From UBA5342 sp965662645 (GTDB lineage Bacteria > Bacteroidota > Bacteroidia > Bacteroidales > UBA5342), in contig CBFIII010000007.1 of NCBI GenBank assembly GCA_965662645.1, positions 1 through 64,000 of the forward strand: DNA of 64,000 bases, written 5' to 3'. The position numbers and the translations under genes were made by a program. Shown one piece after another: positions 17,788 through 26,645 of this stretch; position 1 is the stretch's first letter, and each line of letters begins with the position of its first letter. The notes under the pieces are model-generated. The model had not been told where the DNA came from, ran no database searches, and was given only the letters and a program-made list of their open reading frames with translations.

Positions 17788-17925
17788 ATGCCATTTAAAG
17801 CATTTAACTCTTCTCTAGATATTATGAATTCGGAAATCCTATATACCTTAGTGGGTAGTTTTGGATTAGTACTTGTAGCACCCACTACTGCTATCATTGG
17901 AGGTTATATTTACCCAAAACAATGA
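17788..17925 (+). pseudogene. Remnant of a YibE/F-like membrane protein (C-terminal end)
   Basis: The plus-strand frame encodes MPFKAFNSSLDIM, then NSEILYTLVGSFGLVLVAP and TTAIIGGYIY before the stop at 17923-17925. The pattern N/S-E-I-x-x-x-L-V-G-S-x-G-L-V-L-x-x-P-x-T-A resembles, from memory, the last transmembrane segment of YibE/F family proteins, which are normally several hundred residues long. In-frame stops lie just upstream (the nearest at about 17773), so only some 45 codons survive. It could be a decayed gene or, less likely, a real small membrane peptide from ATG 17788. The rest of 17625-17973 holds the terminator above and a TATTTTTG promoter box at 17944-17951 for the next gene. 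Confidence 0.45.
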
Positions 17926-17973
17926 TAAGCGATAGAAAGTTTCTATTTTTGCACTCAAAAGAGAAATTATTTT

Positions 17974-18531
17974 ATGAAACTCATCAGCATCACACCACAA
18001 GAGGAACAACCTTCTATCATATATATAAAACCAGACACTGCATTATTAAGAAATGGAGATGATTTTTACCTCCCCGAATTCTCCGAAAAGATAGAAGCAC
18101 GTTTAGCTCTCATTATAAAAATAAAAAAGGTTGGAAAACACATTTCAGAAAAATTCTCACACCGCTATTATGATGATGTCAGTATTGGTTTAAACCTAGA
18201 AGCTTCTGACGTATTAGAGATGAATATGAATGCGAAACTACCTTGGGGCAATGCTGTTGCTTTTGACTACTCAGCTCCTATTGGTCAGTTTATAAAAAAA
18301 CCAGAATCATACCTTTTATCTTTAAATTTAAATGATGAAATCTTTTCTTCCTGTGAAATAAACAAAGAACTCATCGACAAATGTATTGCTGACACCTCAC
18401 AACATTTCACACTTAAGATTGGAGATTTTATTTATATTACTTTACCAAAAAACAAACTCCAACTATCAATAGGACAAAAGATAAATGCATCATTGAACGA
18501 AACTAACTTATTTAAATGCCTCATTAAATAA
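17974..18531 (+). CDS. Fumarylacetoacetate hydrolase-fold protein, probably without metal site
   Basis: 185 residues, resembling the short FAH-family proteins of the phylum: YIKPDTALLRNGDDFYLPEF, KVGKHISEKFSHRYYDDVSIG, then AFDYSAPIGQFI. In active relatives the segment after PxFSEKIE carries an ExE metal pair and a following Asp (G-x-D). Here the positions read E41-A-R43-L-A45 and N74, so the expected acidic ligands are missing. The N-terminal GRNY-like motif is absent too. It is therefore probably a non-catalytic or altered member; this reading relies on a remembered family consensus. It is transcribed alone from a TATTTTTG box, and its terminator is shared with the converging gene. Confidence 0.7.
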   Translation: MKLISITPQEEQPSIIYIKPDTALLRNGDDFYLPEFSEKIEARLALIIKIKKVGKHISEKFSHRYYDDVSIGLNLEASDVLEMNMNAKLPWGNAVAFDYSAPIGQFIKKPESYLLSLNLNDEIFSSCEINKELIDKCIADTSQHFTLKIGDFIYITLPKNKLQLSIGQKINASLNETNLFKCLIK

Positions 18532-18540
18532 AACCACAAA

Positions 18541-18585
18541 AAAAGATGCATCCAATAGTTTTAACCACTCTGATGCATCTTTTTT
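18541..18585 (+). terminator. Bidirectional terminator between converging genes
   Basis: AAAAGATGCATC pairs with GATGCATCTTTTTT around a 19-base loop. A runs on the left and T runs on the right let it serve the FAH-like gene (plus) and possibly the 1323-residue protein gene (minus). Confidence 0.8.
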
Positions 18586-18655
18586 ATTTTATACACTATA
18601 AAGACAGCATGACCTTTTCTTTATATAAAAATCACCCTCTTCTTTCACTATAATA

Positions 18656-21600
18656 CTAACGTAGTACCATAAACTTCTTTCTAAACACTTCACTTCCTGA
18701 CTTTATTTCAAGAATATAAGATGCAGGTTGCAATGCCATTGTATTGATAGAAAAATACTGATCATTAGTGGTCATCTCATGTTTAACCATTTTACCATTC
18801 ATATCATAGATAAACAACTCTTTTCGAGAAACTAAAGGCTCACCCAAACGAACATTAAGCTGCTCGGAACAAGGCATAGGATATATGTCAAAATCACTAA
18901 AAATCAGCTTATTATCAGATGTAGAAAGATCAAATTTAATATCAATATTATCAATGACCCATCCCCAACCAGCAGTATAGGTATCAGAATACAAATAAAA
19001 GACAATAAGAATGGTATCGTTAGCTTCAAAATAAGTAAGAAGGTCAATCATCCTATCTGTAAAAAGCAAACTTGAAGGCTCTGAATCGACAGTCAACCCC
19101 AATCCACTAGCCTGATCCTTAACAGCTCTAAAATCATAACCCGCACTTAAAGGAATCCAATTTTTCCCATCTTTAGACCCCATTACACTCACGTAATCAT
19201 AAAAGTCAACGGTTCCAAATTGAGAATCAATCTCCCCCTCTTCTACCATAGGGATATCTGAATAGCTAAGTTGTGTAGAATGACCTTGATCATCACTTTT
19301 TAAGACAATAGGCGTTCTCAAAGCAGCATATAATTCTTGATTTTCAGGATAAGGATGCTGTGTATGCAAAGCCATTGTTGTTTCAAGATCACCATAATCT
19401 TCAATAGCAATACCATTATATATAAAGTCATTATCCTCTTGATCAAAAGAATTTGAATACGATTCCTGAGCCAAATTATAAGGAATATAAAGGTAAGGCA
19501 ATATAGTAGATTTAAGCACCTCATCGTCATAATAAGCAATCAATTGCAATACATGCATACCACTATCTAACGCTACATTCACTTGTTGCTCTTGCGTTTC
19601 TGAAATACTAGAAGAAATAGGTAATTTAAAATATAAAGTAGAATCGACACATAAAGCTAAAGAATCGTATTCTACTGGCTGAACATAATCCAGCAACAAT
19701 CTGCTTGAAGGTGTCGTATTTACATCCATGAAAAAAGGCAAAGCTGTTCTTTCCTGTATATCAAACATATCAACAGTCCAAATACCCCGACCATGTGTCG
19801 CTAATATGACTTGCTGATCTCTTATCTTCATTTCCCAAATAGAAACAGCAGGAAGACCATTGTTAGAATAAGCCCAACTCACACCATTATCCTCTGATAT
19901 AAACAAACCTATTTCTGTCCCAACCCAAATAGTAGCCGTATCGTAAGGCATCACAAGTAAGCAATGTACAGCTACATCAGGAAAACCATGCTGACTTTCA
20001 CCATTTTCAAATCCACTGATATCCTCCCAAGTGTTACCAAAATTTGTAGTCCGTAATATTTTAGCTTGCTTGGGATAACTAAAAAGGGCAAAAGCAGATT
20101 TTTCATTACTCGGATGAGTCGCTAAGCCAGAAACACGATTAAGAATAGAATCAGTGTTACCTGCAGCATCAAAACTTTGTCCTCCATCTTTTGATAGCAT
20201 CATATTACCATATTGATCCATATGAGACACAGCCCAAACAATATCTGGAGAAACCAATGAAGGCTCAACAAACCCCCAGTAATTCCATCTCCAAAGAGAG
20301 TCTTCCATCACAGACAAGTTCCAAGTATCTCCAAAATCTTTACTATAAGAAACACCAGAAGCTCCTACTATGAATAAATTATTGGGAGCAGAAGGATTAT
20401 AACCTATTTGAGTTAAAAATGGAGCATTATCAGCAACATCGACGAAACCATCAAGATAAGACACACTTTGTCCGTCAGCCCCAATTCTATACAGCATATT
20501 GGTTTGAGATGAAGTAATGACCTCACCCGTGAAAGGATGCCATACAGCATCAAAACCATCCCCTCCTGTAGCCTCTATCCAATTAGAGAGTGGGCTTGGA
20601 TCTTCAAGAGAAACCCAACTTCCATTATCCTGAGCTCCGCCTACATAACGATCTTCATTCGCTTTTTTATCTACCCCATAAAACTGTGTCGTATTATACC
20701 CTTTCTCTGGATTAACAAAGATAATTCCCTCATCATCAGAGTAAGCAATTCCACCATCATGACATACAATTATTCGAGTTGTATCTTCAGTTTTTTGCCC
20801 AAACAGGATGTTGTGCATATCAGGATGCACATAAGCCTGTCCATCTTCTTGAGAGTAAGCATAAGTTATCTTATCTGATTCTAATTTCTTTAGTGCCCAT
20901 TCTTTACTTGAAATAATTATTTTGGAATTGGGCAAAGCCTGTGCATTCCAAACAGCCCCATCACTCAATACAGGCCAAGTATAAAAGACATAATTATATT
21001 CATGACCTCCTCCACTAACAGCAATATTAGAATTTGGTTGCTCAGCATAAGACACATCATTTATCCATAAATACTCTCGTCCTTGCAACAGATCATCATT
21101 TTGAAGTGTTAAATCAAACGCCCCATTTCTACTTTGATCCCTGAACGAAATCATGAGCTGTTCATTGTGATCCACATCCCAAACTTCAAAAGGCACTTCC
21201 ACATAGTCTTGGTAAGTATAAGCATCAGCTGACACACCTGAAGTCGCACCTACTGGCACCGTAAAGCGATGAGCAAATTGTTTTTTTCCTGCACCAAATT
21301 GTATTTCGATCTGAGCCTTATTATAATTAGCGTCATTAACGTATGCTGCCCCTCCAAAGTTCTCATTGCCATGACTTACAAATCTCATAAAAGAAGCCGT
21401 TCCTATGGTATCCACATTATTTCTAACATCTATCGAATCTCCAACAAGCGTCACGCCATACAAATTAATACCACCAATGAGTACTTGAGAAGGATCATCA
21501 GGCATCACAGCAATAGTATTATTGTACCATCCCTGATCACCCAAAAACACATCAGAACTACCAGACACAATAACAGACCCAGCCCAACTAGCACCATAAT

Positions 21601-22627
21601 CTTCCGACATATACAAGTTAGATTTTTCATCAAGAGCATAAACAATACTAGGATCTGTTGGTGATATCGCCATTTCAATACGCCCATTAGAACAATCTAA
21701 AACATATTCCCAATTTTCACCTCTATCAATGGACTTAATAACCCCCTTGGAATTAACGGTAGCATATAAGGTATCTAAACTATTAACCGCAATAATAACT
21801 TGCTGAATACGATAACCATTATCTGAAAACACCTGACGCCAAGACTGACCGCCATCAATAGATTTCTGTACTGATTTATTAGTCACAGCAATAAGCGATT
21901 TTTCATCAAGAGGGTCCACCACTATCCTGTTTATGTCACCAAAATCATCACTACTCATAGTAGAGGTTAATTGCAGCCAAGTCAACCCCTTATCAGTAGA
22001 TTTAAAAATACCATCTCCATGTACCGCATCAATATTAAAAAAACCTTCACCTGTACCAGCATAAATAACCTGAGTATTAGAAGCGGCCATCGCCAAAGAC
22101 GAAATAGCTAAATTTGGCAAATCAGGAGTAAGATCAGTCCAAGACTCTCCAGCATCCGTTGTTTTCCAAATACCACCACTTACAGAACCAGCAAACCAAG
22201 TGTCGCAAGTCGGATCATCGGGATCTATAATCAAAGCACGTGTACGTCCACTCACATTACCAGGACCTCTTTCTTTCCAGTCTAGTAGCATGGTTTCAGA
22301 TTTCATCATCACCTTCTGTCGTGCTTTATTTAACTCTTCTAACTTATAGTTAGGACCATACTTCAAAGCATCATCACCAGGTTTCACTCTTATACTATTA
22401 TAAAATTTAACAAACTCACCTGGCTTATCTTTTTTCACTACTCCATTAGCTTTACGCTGCATTTTAGCCCTAATTTCATCTTTCCTCATTTCATCAAAAG
22501 TGAAAGAATGGTTTTGCTCACCTAGTTGTATGGATGCAAAGCTAGGATTAGTCTCCTTTTTACTGGTTTGCCAATAAACAAACACTGATAATAGAAGAAT
22601 TGTGCTAATGATAAATGCTTTTTTCAT
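18656..22627 (-). CDS. Secreted Asp-box/sortilin-like protein with T9SS sorting domain
   Basis: 1323 residues. A hydrophobic signal segment at 4-20 is followed by a propeller with repeated Asp-box motifs: WKTTDAGESW (154-163), FKSTDKGLTW, QKSIDGGQSW, IKSIDRGENW, YMSEDYGASW, LSKDGGQSF, LRTTNFGNTW and FISEDNGVSW. This is the VPS10/sortilin or BNR-like arrangement. A central insertion (about 375-560) and a C-terminal beta-sandwich region follow. The last 75 residues (YPMPCSEQLNVRL...IYDMNGKMV...SYILEIKSG...KKFMVLR) form a type A T9SS sorting domain. It should be exported by Sec, pass the outer membrane by type IX secretion and be anchored or released. The substrate is unknown. It lies 33 bases after a small lipoprotein gene, probably in one operon. 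Confidence 0.9.
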   Translation of the reverse strand: MKKAFIISTILLLSVFVYWQTSKKETNPSFASIQLGEQNHSFTFDEMRKDEIRAKMQRKANGVVKKDKPGEFVKFYNSIRVKPGDDALKYGPNYKLEELNKARQKVMMKSETMLLDWKERGPGNVSGRTRALIIDPDDPTCDTWFAGSVSGGIWKTTDAGESWTDLTPDLPNLAISSLAMAASNTQVIYAGTGEGFFNIDAVHGDGIFKSTDKGLTWLQLTSTMSSDDFGDINRIVVDPLDEKSLIAVTNKSVQKSIDGGQSWRQVFSDNGYRIQQVIIAVNSLDTLYATVNSKGVIKSIDRGENWEYVLDCSNGRIEMAISPTDPSIVYALDEKSNLYMSEDYGASWAGSVIVSGSSDVFLGDQGWYNNTIAVMPDDPSQVLIGGINLYGVTLVGDSIDVRNNVDTIGTASFMRFVSHGNENFGGAAYVNDANYNKAQIEIQFGAGKKQFAHRFTVPVGATSGVSADAYTYQDYVEVPFEVWDVDHNEQLMISFRDQSRNGAFDLTLQNDDLLQGREYLWINDVSYAEQPNSNIAVSGGGHEYNYVFYTWPVLSDGAVWNAQALPNSKIIISSKEWALKKLESDKITYAYSQEDGQAYVHPDMHNILFGQKTEDTTRIIVCHDGGIAYSDDEGIIFVNPEKGYNTTQFYGVDKKANEDRYVGGAQDNGSWVSLEDPSPLSNWIEATGGDGFDAVWHPFTGEVITSSQTNMLYRIGADGQSVSYLDGFVDVADNAPFLTQIGYNPSAPNNLFIVGASGVSYSKDFGDTWNLSVMEDSLWRWNYWGFVEPSLVSPDIVWAVSHMDQYGNMMLSKDGGQSFDAAGNTDSILNRVSGLATHPSNEKSAFALFSYPKQAKILRTTNFGNTWEDISGFENGESQHGFPDVAVHCLLVMPYDTATIWVGTEIGLFISEDNGVSWAYSNNGLPAVSIWEMKIRDQQVILATHGRGIWTVDMFDIQERTALPFFMDVNTTPSSRLLLDYVQPVEYDSLALCVDSTLYFKLPISSSISETQEQQVNVALDSGMHVLQLIAYYDDEVLKSTILPYLYIPYNLAQESYSNSFDQEDNDFIYNGIAIEDYGDLETTMALHTQHPYPENQELYAALRTPIVLKSDDQGHSTQLSYSDIPMVEEGEIDSQFGTVDFYDYVSVMGSKDGKNWIPLSAGYDFRAVKDQASGLGLTVDSEPSSLLFTDRMIDLLTYFEANDTILIVFYLYSDTYTAGWGWVIDNIDIKFDLSTSDNKLIFSDFDIYPMPCSEQLNVRLGEPLVSRKELFIYDMNGKMVKHEMTTNDQYFSINTMALQPASYILEIKSGSEVFRKKFMVLR

Positions 22628-22660
22628 AAACGTAGGTTTTATAATCTGGTAATAAACTAT

Positions 22661-23071
22661 TTAAATTTTATCTGGACTAATAGATGTTGTTTTCTTCTGC
22701 GTTTTCATATTAAAATAGTAAAAATATTTTTTCCCTATCTCTGGATTTCCGGGCATATAATTAACTTTAAACACAAATTCATCCGTCCATTCAAAAGATC
22801 CATTAAAAATCTTCTCATTAAAAATTTCTTTTTGTGTTTCACCATCAACAACTACGACTTGTAGGATTTTTTCAGGATGCATACTTGTGGTTTTATTTTC
22901 CTTCTGAAAAACCAAATAACCATTTCGTTCTTGAAATTGCCATTCTGGATATTTTGACATAATAGTCTCAAACTGCTGATTAAGAGAAGGGCTCTGAATA
23001 TCCGAGGTTGTCTTTTTGCTCAAAACGGAACAAGACGTGCATAGTATTGCAATAAGTAATAACTGTTTCAT
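22661..23071 (-). CDS. Small lipoprotein upstream of the Asp-box protein, unknown function
   Basis: 136 residues with a lipoprotein-like signal (LLLIAILCTSC, cysteine 14 likely lipidated). The rest (PEWQFQERNGYLVFQKE, VFKVNYMPGNPEIGKKYFYY) looks like a small beta-rich domain; no family was recognised. A TATTTTTG -7 box (minus strand, 23098-23105) lies 27 bases upstream. The short gap to the large T9SS gene suggests co-expression. Confidence 0.75.
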   Translation of the reverse strand: MKQLLLIAILCTSCSVLSKKTTSDIQSPSLNQQFETIMSKYPEWQFQERNGYLVFQKENKTTSMHPEKILQVVVVDGETQKEIFNEKIFNGSFEWTDEFVFKVNYMPGNPEIGKKYFYYFNMKTQKKTTSISPDKI

Positions 23072-23237
23072 TCTTTTATCTTTAATCTATGAATACCCAA
23101 AAATAGATATAAAAAAACATAACGCTGTTTTATTTTCATGCCATTATAAAAAAGACAACAAGATCACCTATACTATAGTTCACTAACTATTTCAATTTAT
23201 TGCATTTAAGGATTACGGTTAAAAATAACTCACCAAT

Positions 23238-23319
23238 TCCCCACCACATTGCAAACAGACAGATCATTATGGTTATTCACAGCAACCTAAAAAAACAAAC
23301 CCCACAATGTGAGATTAAA
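23238..23319 (+). repeat. Interspersed palindromic repeat family A, copy 5 (diverged)
   Basis: TTGCAAACAGACAGATCATT, a damaged middle (TTATTCACAGCAACC) and the 3' hairpin CCCACAATGTGAGATTAAA. It occupies most of the 317-base gap between the small lipoprotein gene and the end of the acyl-CoA ligase gene. Confidence 0.7.
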
Positions 23320-23335
23320 TGTACCATATAACAAA

Positions 23336-23364
23336 AAAGCTTGCCCAATAATAAGGCAAGCTTT
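23336..23364 (-). terminator. Terminator of the acyl-CoA ligase gene
   Basis: AAAGCTTGCC/GGCAAGCTTT perfect 10-bp stem with T6 on the minus-strand side, 25 bases after the stop codon. Confidence 0.85.
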
Positions 23365-23388
23365 CAAATTTACGATCTTATCTCAAAG

Positions 23389-25044
23389 CTAAAAATCAGC
23401 TTTATATAAATAACGTTTTATGCTTTTCTTAGGTGTTTTCTCAAATTCCTGGGGATAAATCTTATACCGTGCTATTTTTTCATAAGTTCCCACAAGGGCA
23501 TTTAGCTCTTTAATATTATCATCCATATAAGTTTGCAAATCGCGCTCTTTAATACCCTTTAGATCCATCTCCTCCACATCTGGTACCACAAGGACAACCA
23601 ACAAATTACGCTCATCTTGCATAACAAGACTTTCAGCAACAAATGGCATATTATTTAATTTCGCCTCTATCTCTTCAGGATATATATTTTGTCCATTAGA
23701 ACTTAAAAGCATGCTCTTATAACGCCCTTTTATATAAATAAATCCGTCTTTATCCGTTACCCCCATGTCTCCAGTATGAAGCCAACCGTCTTCATCAATA
23801 GCCTCTTTGGTCGCTTCTTCATTTTTATAATAACCATCCATGACATTCTCTCCTCGAACAAGAATCTCACCAGGCACTGTATAAGGATCTGAAGAAACAA
23901 TTTTCACTTCCATAATACCATCCAATATGTGACCACAAGAATAGGGACGAAATTCTGAAGCATTAGCATAACTAATAAGTGGACCACATTCCGTCATACC
24001 ATAACCCAACGTAAAAGGAAATTTAATCTTACGTAAGAAATCTTCAGCATCCTTACCAATACCTGCACCGCCAAGAATAATCTCTTTAATATTACCCCCA
24101 AATGATTTCAATAACCGTTCACGTATCTTATTTATAATCCGCTCATTAACAAAAGGAATATTCATCAAGATACGCATAGAACGCTTCTTTAACAAAGGCA
24201 GAATCTGCTTCTTAAAAATCTTCTCTATCACCATAGGAACACTTAGAATAACCTGTGGTTTTATTTCCTGAAAAGCACTAATAAGTATCTTAGGCACAGG
24301 CACACGTGTAATAAATGTGACATGCACACCCTTTACTATTGGCATCAAGAAATCAAAAGCACATCCATAAGTATGAGCTAAAGGCAAAAAAGACACCAAA
24401 CGCGTCCCATCATCAAGTGGCATCCGAGTCATAGCATAAGTCACATTACCAGCTAAGGAATTAGCCGATATCATCACTCCTTTACTAAAACCCGTCGTTC
24501 CACTGGTATAATTAAGCACCATTAACGCTTTGTTATCTACAGGATGAAAAACAAGATCAGATCGTTTAAAGTCAGAATGTTTTTCATGAAAATCTTTATC
24601 TATTACTGCTTGATCAAACAAATCAGAGCCAACAAGCAGATTAAACGACTGCACAGAAAATACCGCTCGCACTGACTCTATATACTTTTCATCTAAACCA
24701 TCCCAAATCCGCTCATCAGCAAACAAAACAACAGAGTCGGAATGATTAACAACATGATGTACATCGTGCGCCTTAAAGTCAGGCAAAATAGGAACGATAA
24801 CAGCACCATAAGTCACAGTAGCCAAATACGAGATAGCCCAATTGGTAGAATTACGGCCAATCAAAGCCACCTTATCACCAGGTTGTAAATCAATAGATTT
24901 AAAATAGTTATGAAGTCGCAATATCTCTTTTGCTACCTCCTTATATTTTAGGACTTGCTTATTCCCATAGTCAGAATACATATCATACTCCCAATACTTA
25001 TCAAAACTATCACTAAAAAGCTGTATCAAATTTGTAGTAATCAT
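23389..25044 (-). CDS. Long-chain fatty acid-CoA ligase (AMP-binding)
   Basis: 551 residues of the ANL superfamily. The phosphate-binding loop LNYTSGTTGFSKGV is near residue 180, the adenine motif LGYGMTECGP near 350, and the hinge WLHTGDMGVTDKDGFIYIKGR near 425; the family's C-terminal lysine should be one of those in TPKKSIKRY. It activates a carboxylic acid, probably a fatty acid, as acyl-AMP and then acyl-CoA at the inner face of the membrane. The start MITTNLIQLF fits relatives. It is transcribed alone, with its own promoter and terminator. Confidence 0.9.
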   Translation of the reverse strand: MITTNLIQLFSDSFDKYWEYDMYSDYGNKQVLKYKEVAKEILRLHNYFKSIDLQPGDKVALIGRNSTNWAISYLATVTYGAVIVPILPDFKAHDVHHVVNHSDSVVLFADERIWDGLDEKYIESVRAVFSVQSFNLLVGSDLFDQAVIDKDFHEKHSDFKRSDLVFHPVDNKALMVLNYTSGTTGFSKGVMISANSLAGNVTYAMTRMPLDDGTRLVSFLPLAHTYGCAFDFLMPIVKGVHVTFITRVPVPKILISAFQEIKPQVILSVPMVIEKIFKKQILPLLKKRSMRILMNIPFVNERIINKIRERLLKSFGGNIKEIILGGAGIGKDAEDFLRKIKFPFTLGYGMTECGPLISYANASEFRPYSCGHILDGIMEVKIVSSDPYTVPGEILVRGENVMDGYYKNEEATKEAIDEDGWLHTGDMGVTDKDGFIYIKGRYKSMLLSSNGQNIYPEEIEAKLNNMPFVAESLVMQDERNLLVVLVVPDVEEMDLKGIKERDLQTYMDDNIKELNALVGTYEKIARYKIYPQEFEKTPKKSIKRYLYKADF

Positions 25045-25071
25045 CAGTCAAATATATTATATTTACGACAA

Positions 25072-25102
25072 CAAATATAGAGTTGCAAGTTCATTTAAAC
25101 AA
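25072..25102 (-). promoter_or_regulatory. Promoter of the acyl-CoA ligase gene
   Basis: Minus-strand TATATTTG at 25072-25079 with TTG at 25100-25102, 20 bases apart, 28 bases before the start codon. Confidence 0.6.
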
Positions 25103-25161
25103 CTGCAAGTTGACTTTAAAAATAAAAAAATCAACTTATTTTTAATTTTAGTTCAATATTA

Positions 25162-25192
25162 TTTGGATAGTAAATTTAAAACGCTACTTTTG
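25162..25192 (+). promoter_or_regulatory. Promoter of tRNA-Pro
   Basis: TTTG at 25162-25165, 19 bases, then TACTTTTG at 25185-25192: a full match to the Bacteroidota housekeeping consensus. Confidence 0.75.
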
Positions 25193-25208
25193 CATCCGCA
25201 TTTGAAAA

Positions 25209-25283
25209 CGGGGTATAGCACAGTCCGGTTAGTGTACCTGGTTTGGGACCAGGGGGTCGCAGGTTCGAATCCTGCTACCCCGA
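25209..25283 (+). tRNA. tRNA-Pro (anticodon TGG)
   Basis: Acceptor CGGGGTA pairs with TACCCCG, and the discriminator is A. Anticodon stem CCTGG/CCAGG holds the loop TTTGGGA (TGG). The T arm GGTTCGAATCC is present. CCA is not encoded. Confidence 0.97.
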
Positions 25284-25351
25284 CTTTAAAATGCCAACAT
25301 CGATAAACGTTTTGATGTTAAAAAAAAAAAATTGCAAAATCAACATTTTAG

Positions 25352-25383
25352 TTTGGTGATTCAATCAAATTAAATTATCTTTG
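25352..25383 (+). promoter_or_regulatory. Promoter of tRNA-Glu (and perhaps rpsT)
   Basis: TTTG at 25352-25355, 20 bases, then TATCTTTG at 25376-25383, 25 bases before the tRNA. Confidence 0.7.
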
Positions 25384-25408
25384 CAGCCGCTTTTTAAGAA
25401 AGCAAATT

Positions 25409-25480
25409 GGTCCGTTCGTCTAGGGGTTAGGACGCCAGGTTTTCATCCTGGTAACAGGGGTTCGATTCCCCTACGGACTA
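25409..25480 (+). tRNA. tRNA-Glu (anticodon TTC)
   Basis: 72 nt. Acceptor GGTCCGT/ACGGACT has a G-U first pair. Anticodon stem CCAGG/CCTGG with loop TTTTCAT (TTC); T arm GGTTCGATTCC. rpsT starts only 33 bases later with no terminator between, so the two may share a transcript. Confidence 0.97.
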
Positions 25481-25513
25481 CTATTAAAGAAACATTTTTA
25501 GAGACAAAAATTA

Positions 25514-25768
25514 ATGGCAAATCATAAATCATCTATTAAAAGAATTCGTCAAGCAGAAACGAGACGTGTGCATAATAAATACTATGCTAAAACTACTCGT
25601 AATGCAATTAAGACGTTAAGAGAAACTGAAAGCAAAGAAGAAGCAGCAGTTATGCTTCCTAAAGTTTCTGCACTATTAGACAAACTAGCTAAAGGTAAAG
25701 TTATTCACAAAAACAAAGCCGCTAATTTAAAATCAGAATTAGCACTTCACGTGAATAAATTGAACTAA
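25514..25768 (+). CDS. rpsT: 30S ribosomal protein S20
   Basis: 84 residues, starting MANHKSSIKRIRQAETRRVHN, basic throughout, ending in HKNKAANLKSELALHVNKLN as in S20. It binds 16S rRNA early in small-subunit assembly. It probably shares the tRNA-Glu transcript and has a strong terminator 23 bases downstream. Confidence 0.97.
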   Translation: MANHKSSIKRIRQAETRRVHNKYYAKTTRNAIKTLRETESKEEAAVMLPKVSALLDKLAKGKVIHKNKAANLKSELALHVNKLN

Positions 25769-25790
25769 GCATTAGCTTTATTAAAATATG

Positions 25791-25820
25791 AAGTCTTACT
25801 CCTATGGGGTAAGACTTTTT
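25791..25820 (+). terminator. Terminator of rpsT
   Basis: AAGTCTTACTCC/GGGGTAAGACTT stem with TAT loop (one G-T pair) and a T6 tail. Confidence 0.9.
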
Positions 25821-25976
25821 TCGTTTTACATTCTGGGTTTTATAAAACATTTTCATCCCACTAAAACATCCAGATGACCTACTACACTCCACAGGTTTAC
25901 AAGAAACCGCACAAGACAAGTTGTATATCAATTCCCCATTCAACTGAAATATCTTTTGGCTCTATGTCGTATAGAT

Positions 25977-26146
25977 ATAACACCATCCCTACGGGATTTT
26001 AAAATAACGAATTTATGAACTACCATAACTACGTGCCGATGGCACTTAAAAAATAGCTTGTTTCATAAAGTCCTGTAAGGACGATGTTATGGTAGCTAAA
26101 CAATAGTTAATGAAAACAAAAAGTCCCATCGGGACGATGTTATTTT
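25977..26146. repeat. Cluster of four REP-like palindromes in mirrored order
   Basis: Four related units: two in reverse (25977-26000, 26020-26047) and two forward (26067-26095, 26119-26146). Each is a short hairpin such as AGTCC(C)nnnnGGGAC followed by GATGTTAT(GGTAG). The inner pair mirrors over 28 bp, the outer pair over about 24 bp, giving a BIME-like array with loops. It lies in the 877-base gap between rpsT and mntP, in which no gene was seen. It differs from the other repeat families of the window. Confidence 0.8.
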
Positions 26147-26292
26147 ACGTAAAAAGAATCACATCATTAAGGGATACGATTTACCCAAACTAAACAACAC
26201 AGCACCTATATTTTAATCTATAAAATATAAATTCCGTAAAGCAATTCTATCATTTAAACTATAACTATTAGATATAGGACTTTTGCTTTAAC

Positions 26293-26563
26293 TATTAACC
26301 TCAGTTCGACATTAAATACTAGTCATAGAAAGACATGCTAATAGTCTATTTATGTTTGTAATTTAAAAGGAATAACTGTCTATTAAAAAAAATAAGTGCA
26401 AAAATGTAATTTAAGTAAATTTTCCTATGTGTTTGCTTTTATTTGGCATAAATTCACCCAAATTCAATCACAATAGCCCGCTATTGCTTCTTGAATTTGA
26501 GTAAATTTCTACTCAAATAAAATTCAAACTATAACCGAATTTAAAATCGGACTGAGGTTATTA
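26293..26563. mobile_element. MITE-like element with about 25-bp terminal inverted repeats
   Basis: The left end (26293-26317, TATTAACCTCAGTTCGAC...) is the reverse complement of the right end (26539-26563) except for about four mismatches. The 271-bp interior is AT-rich, codes for nothing and contains a strong central hairpin (26451-26507, arms sharing CAAATTCAA and CAATAGC) plus a second hairpin at 26495-26517 (ATTTGAGTA/TACTCAAAT). This fits a non-autonomous miniature element. No clear target duplication was found, and no transposase with matching ends is in the window. Confidence 0.55.
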
Positions 26564-26645
26564 ATCTTCGGATGATAACAACTATATAGACGATTCAATA
26601 TGGGGTGATTAACATTTGAACAGTTTTACAATTAACCATGGATTG

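Noticed and set aside
17697..17897. 66-codon minus-strand open frame
   Set aside because: Antisense to the YibE/F-like remnant, whose translation is family-like; the minus-strand frame has no features.
25722..25943. 73-codon minus-strand open frame after rpsT
   Set aside because: Overlaps the rpsT end and its terminator in antisense; no family pattern.
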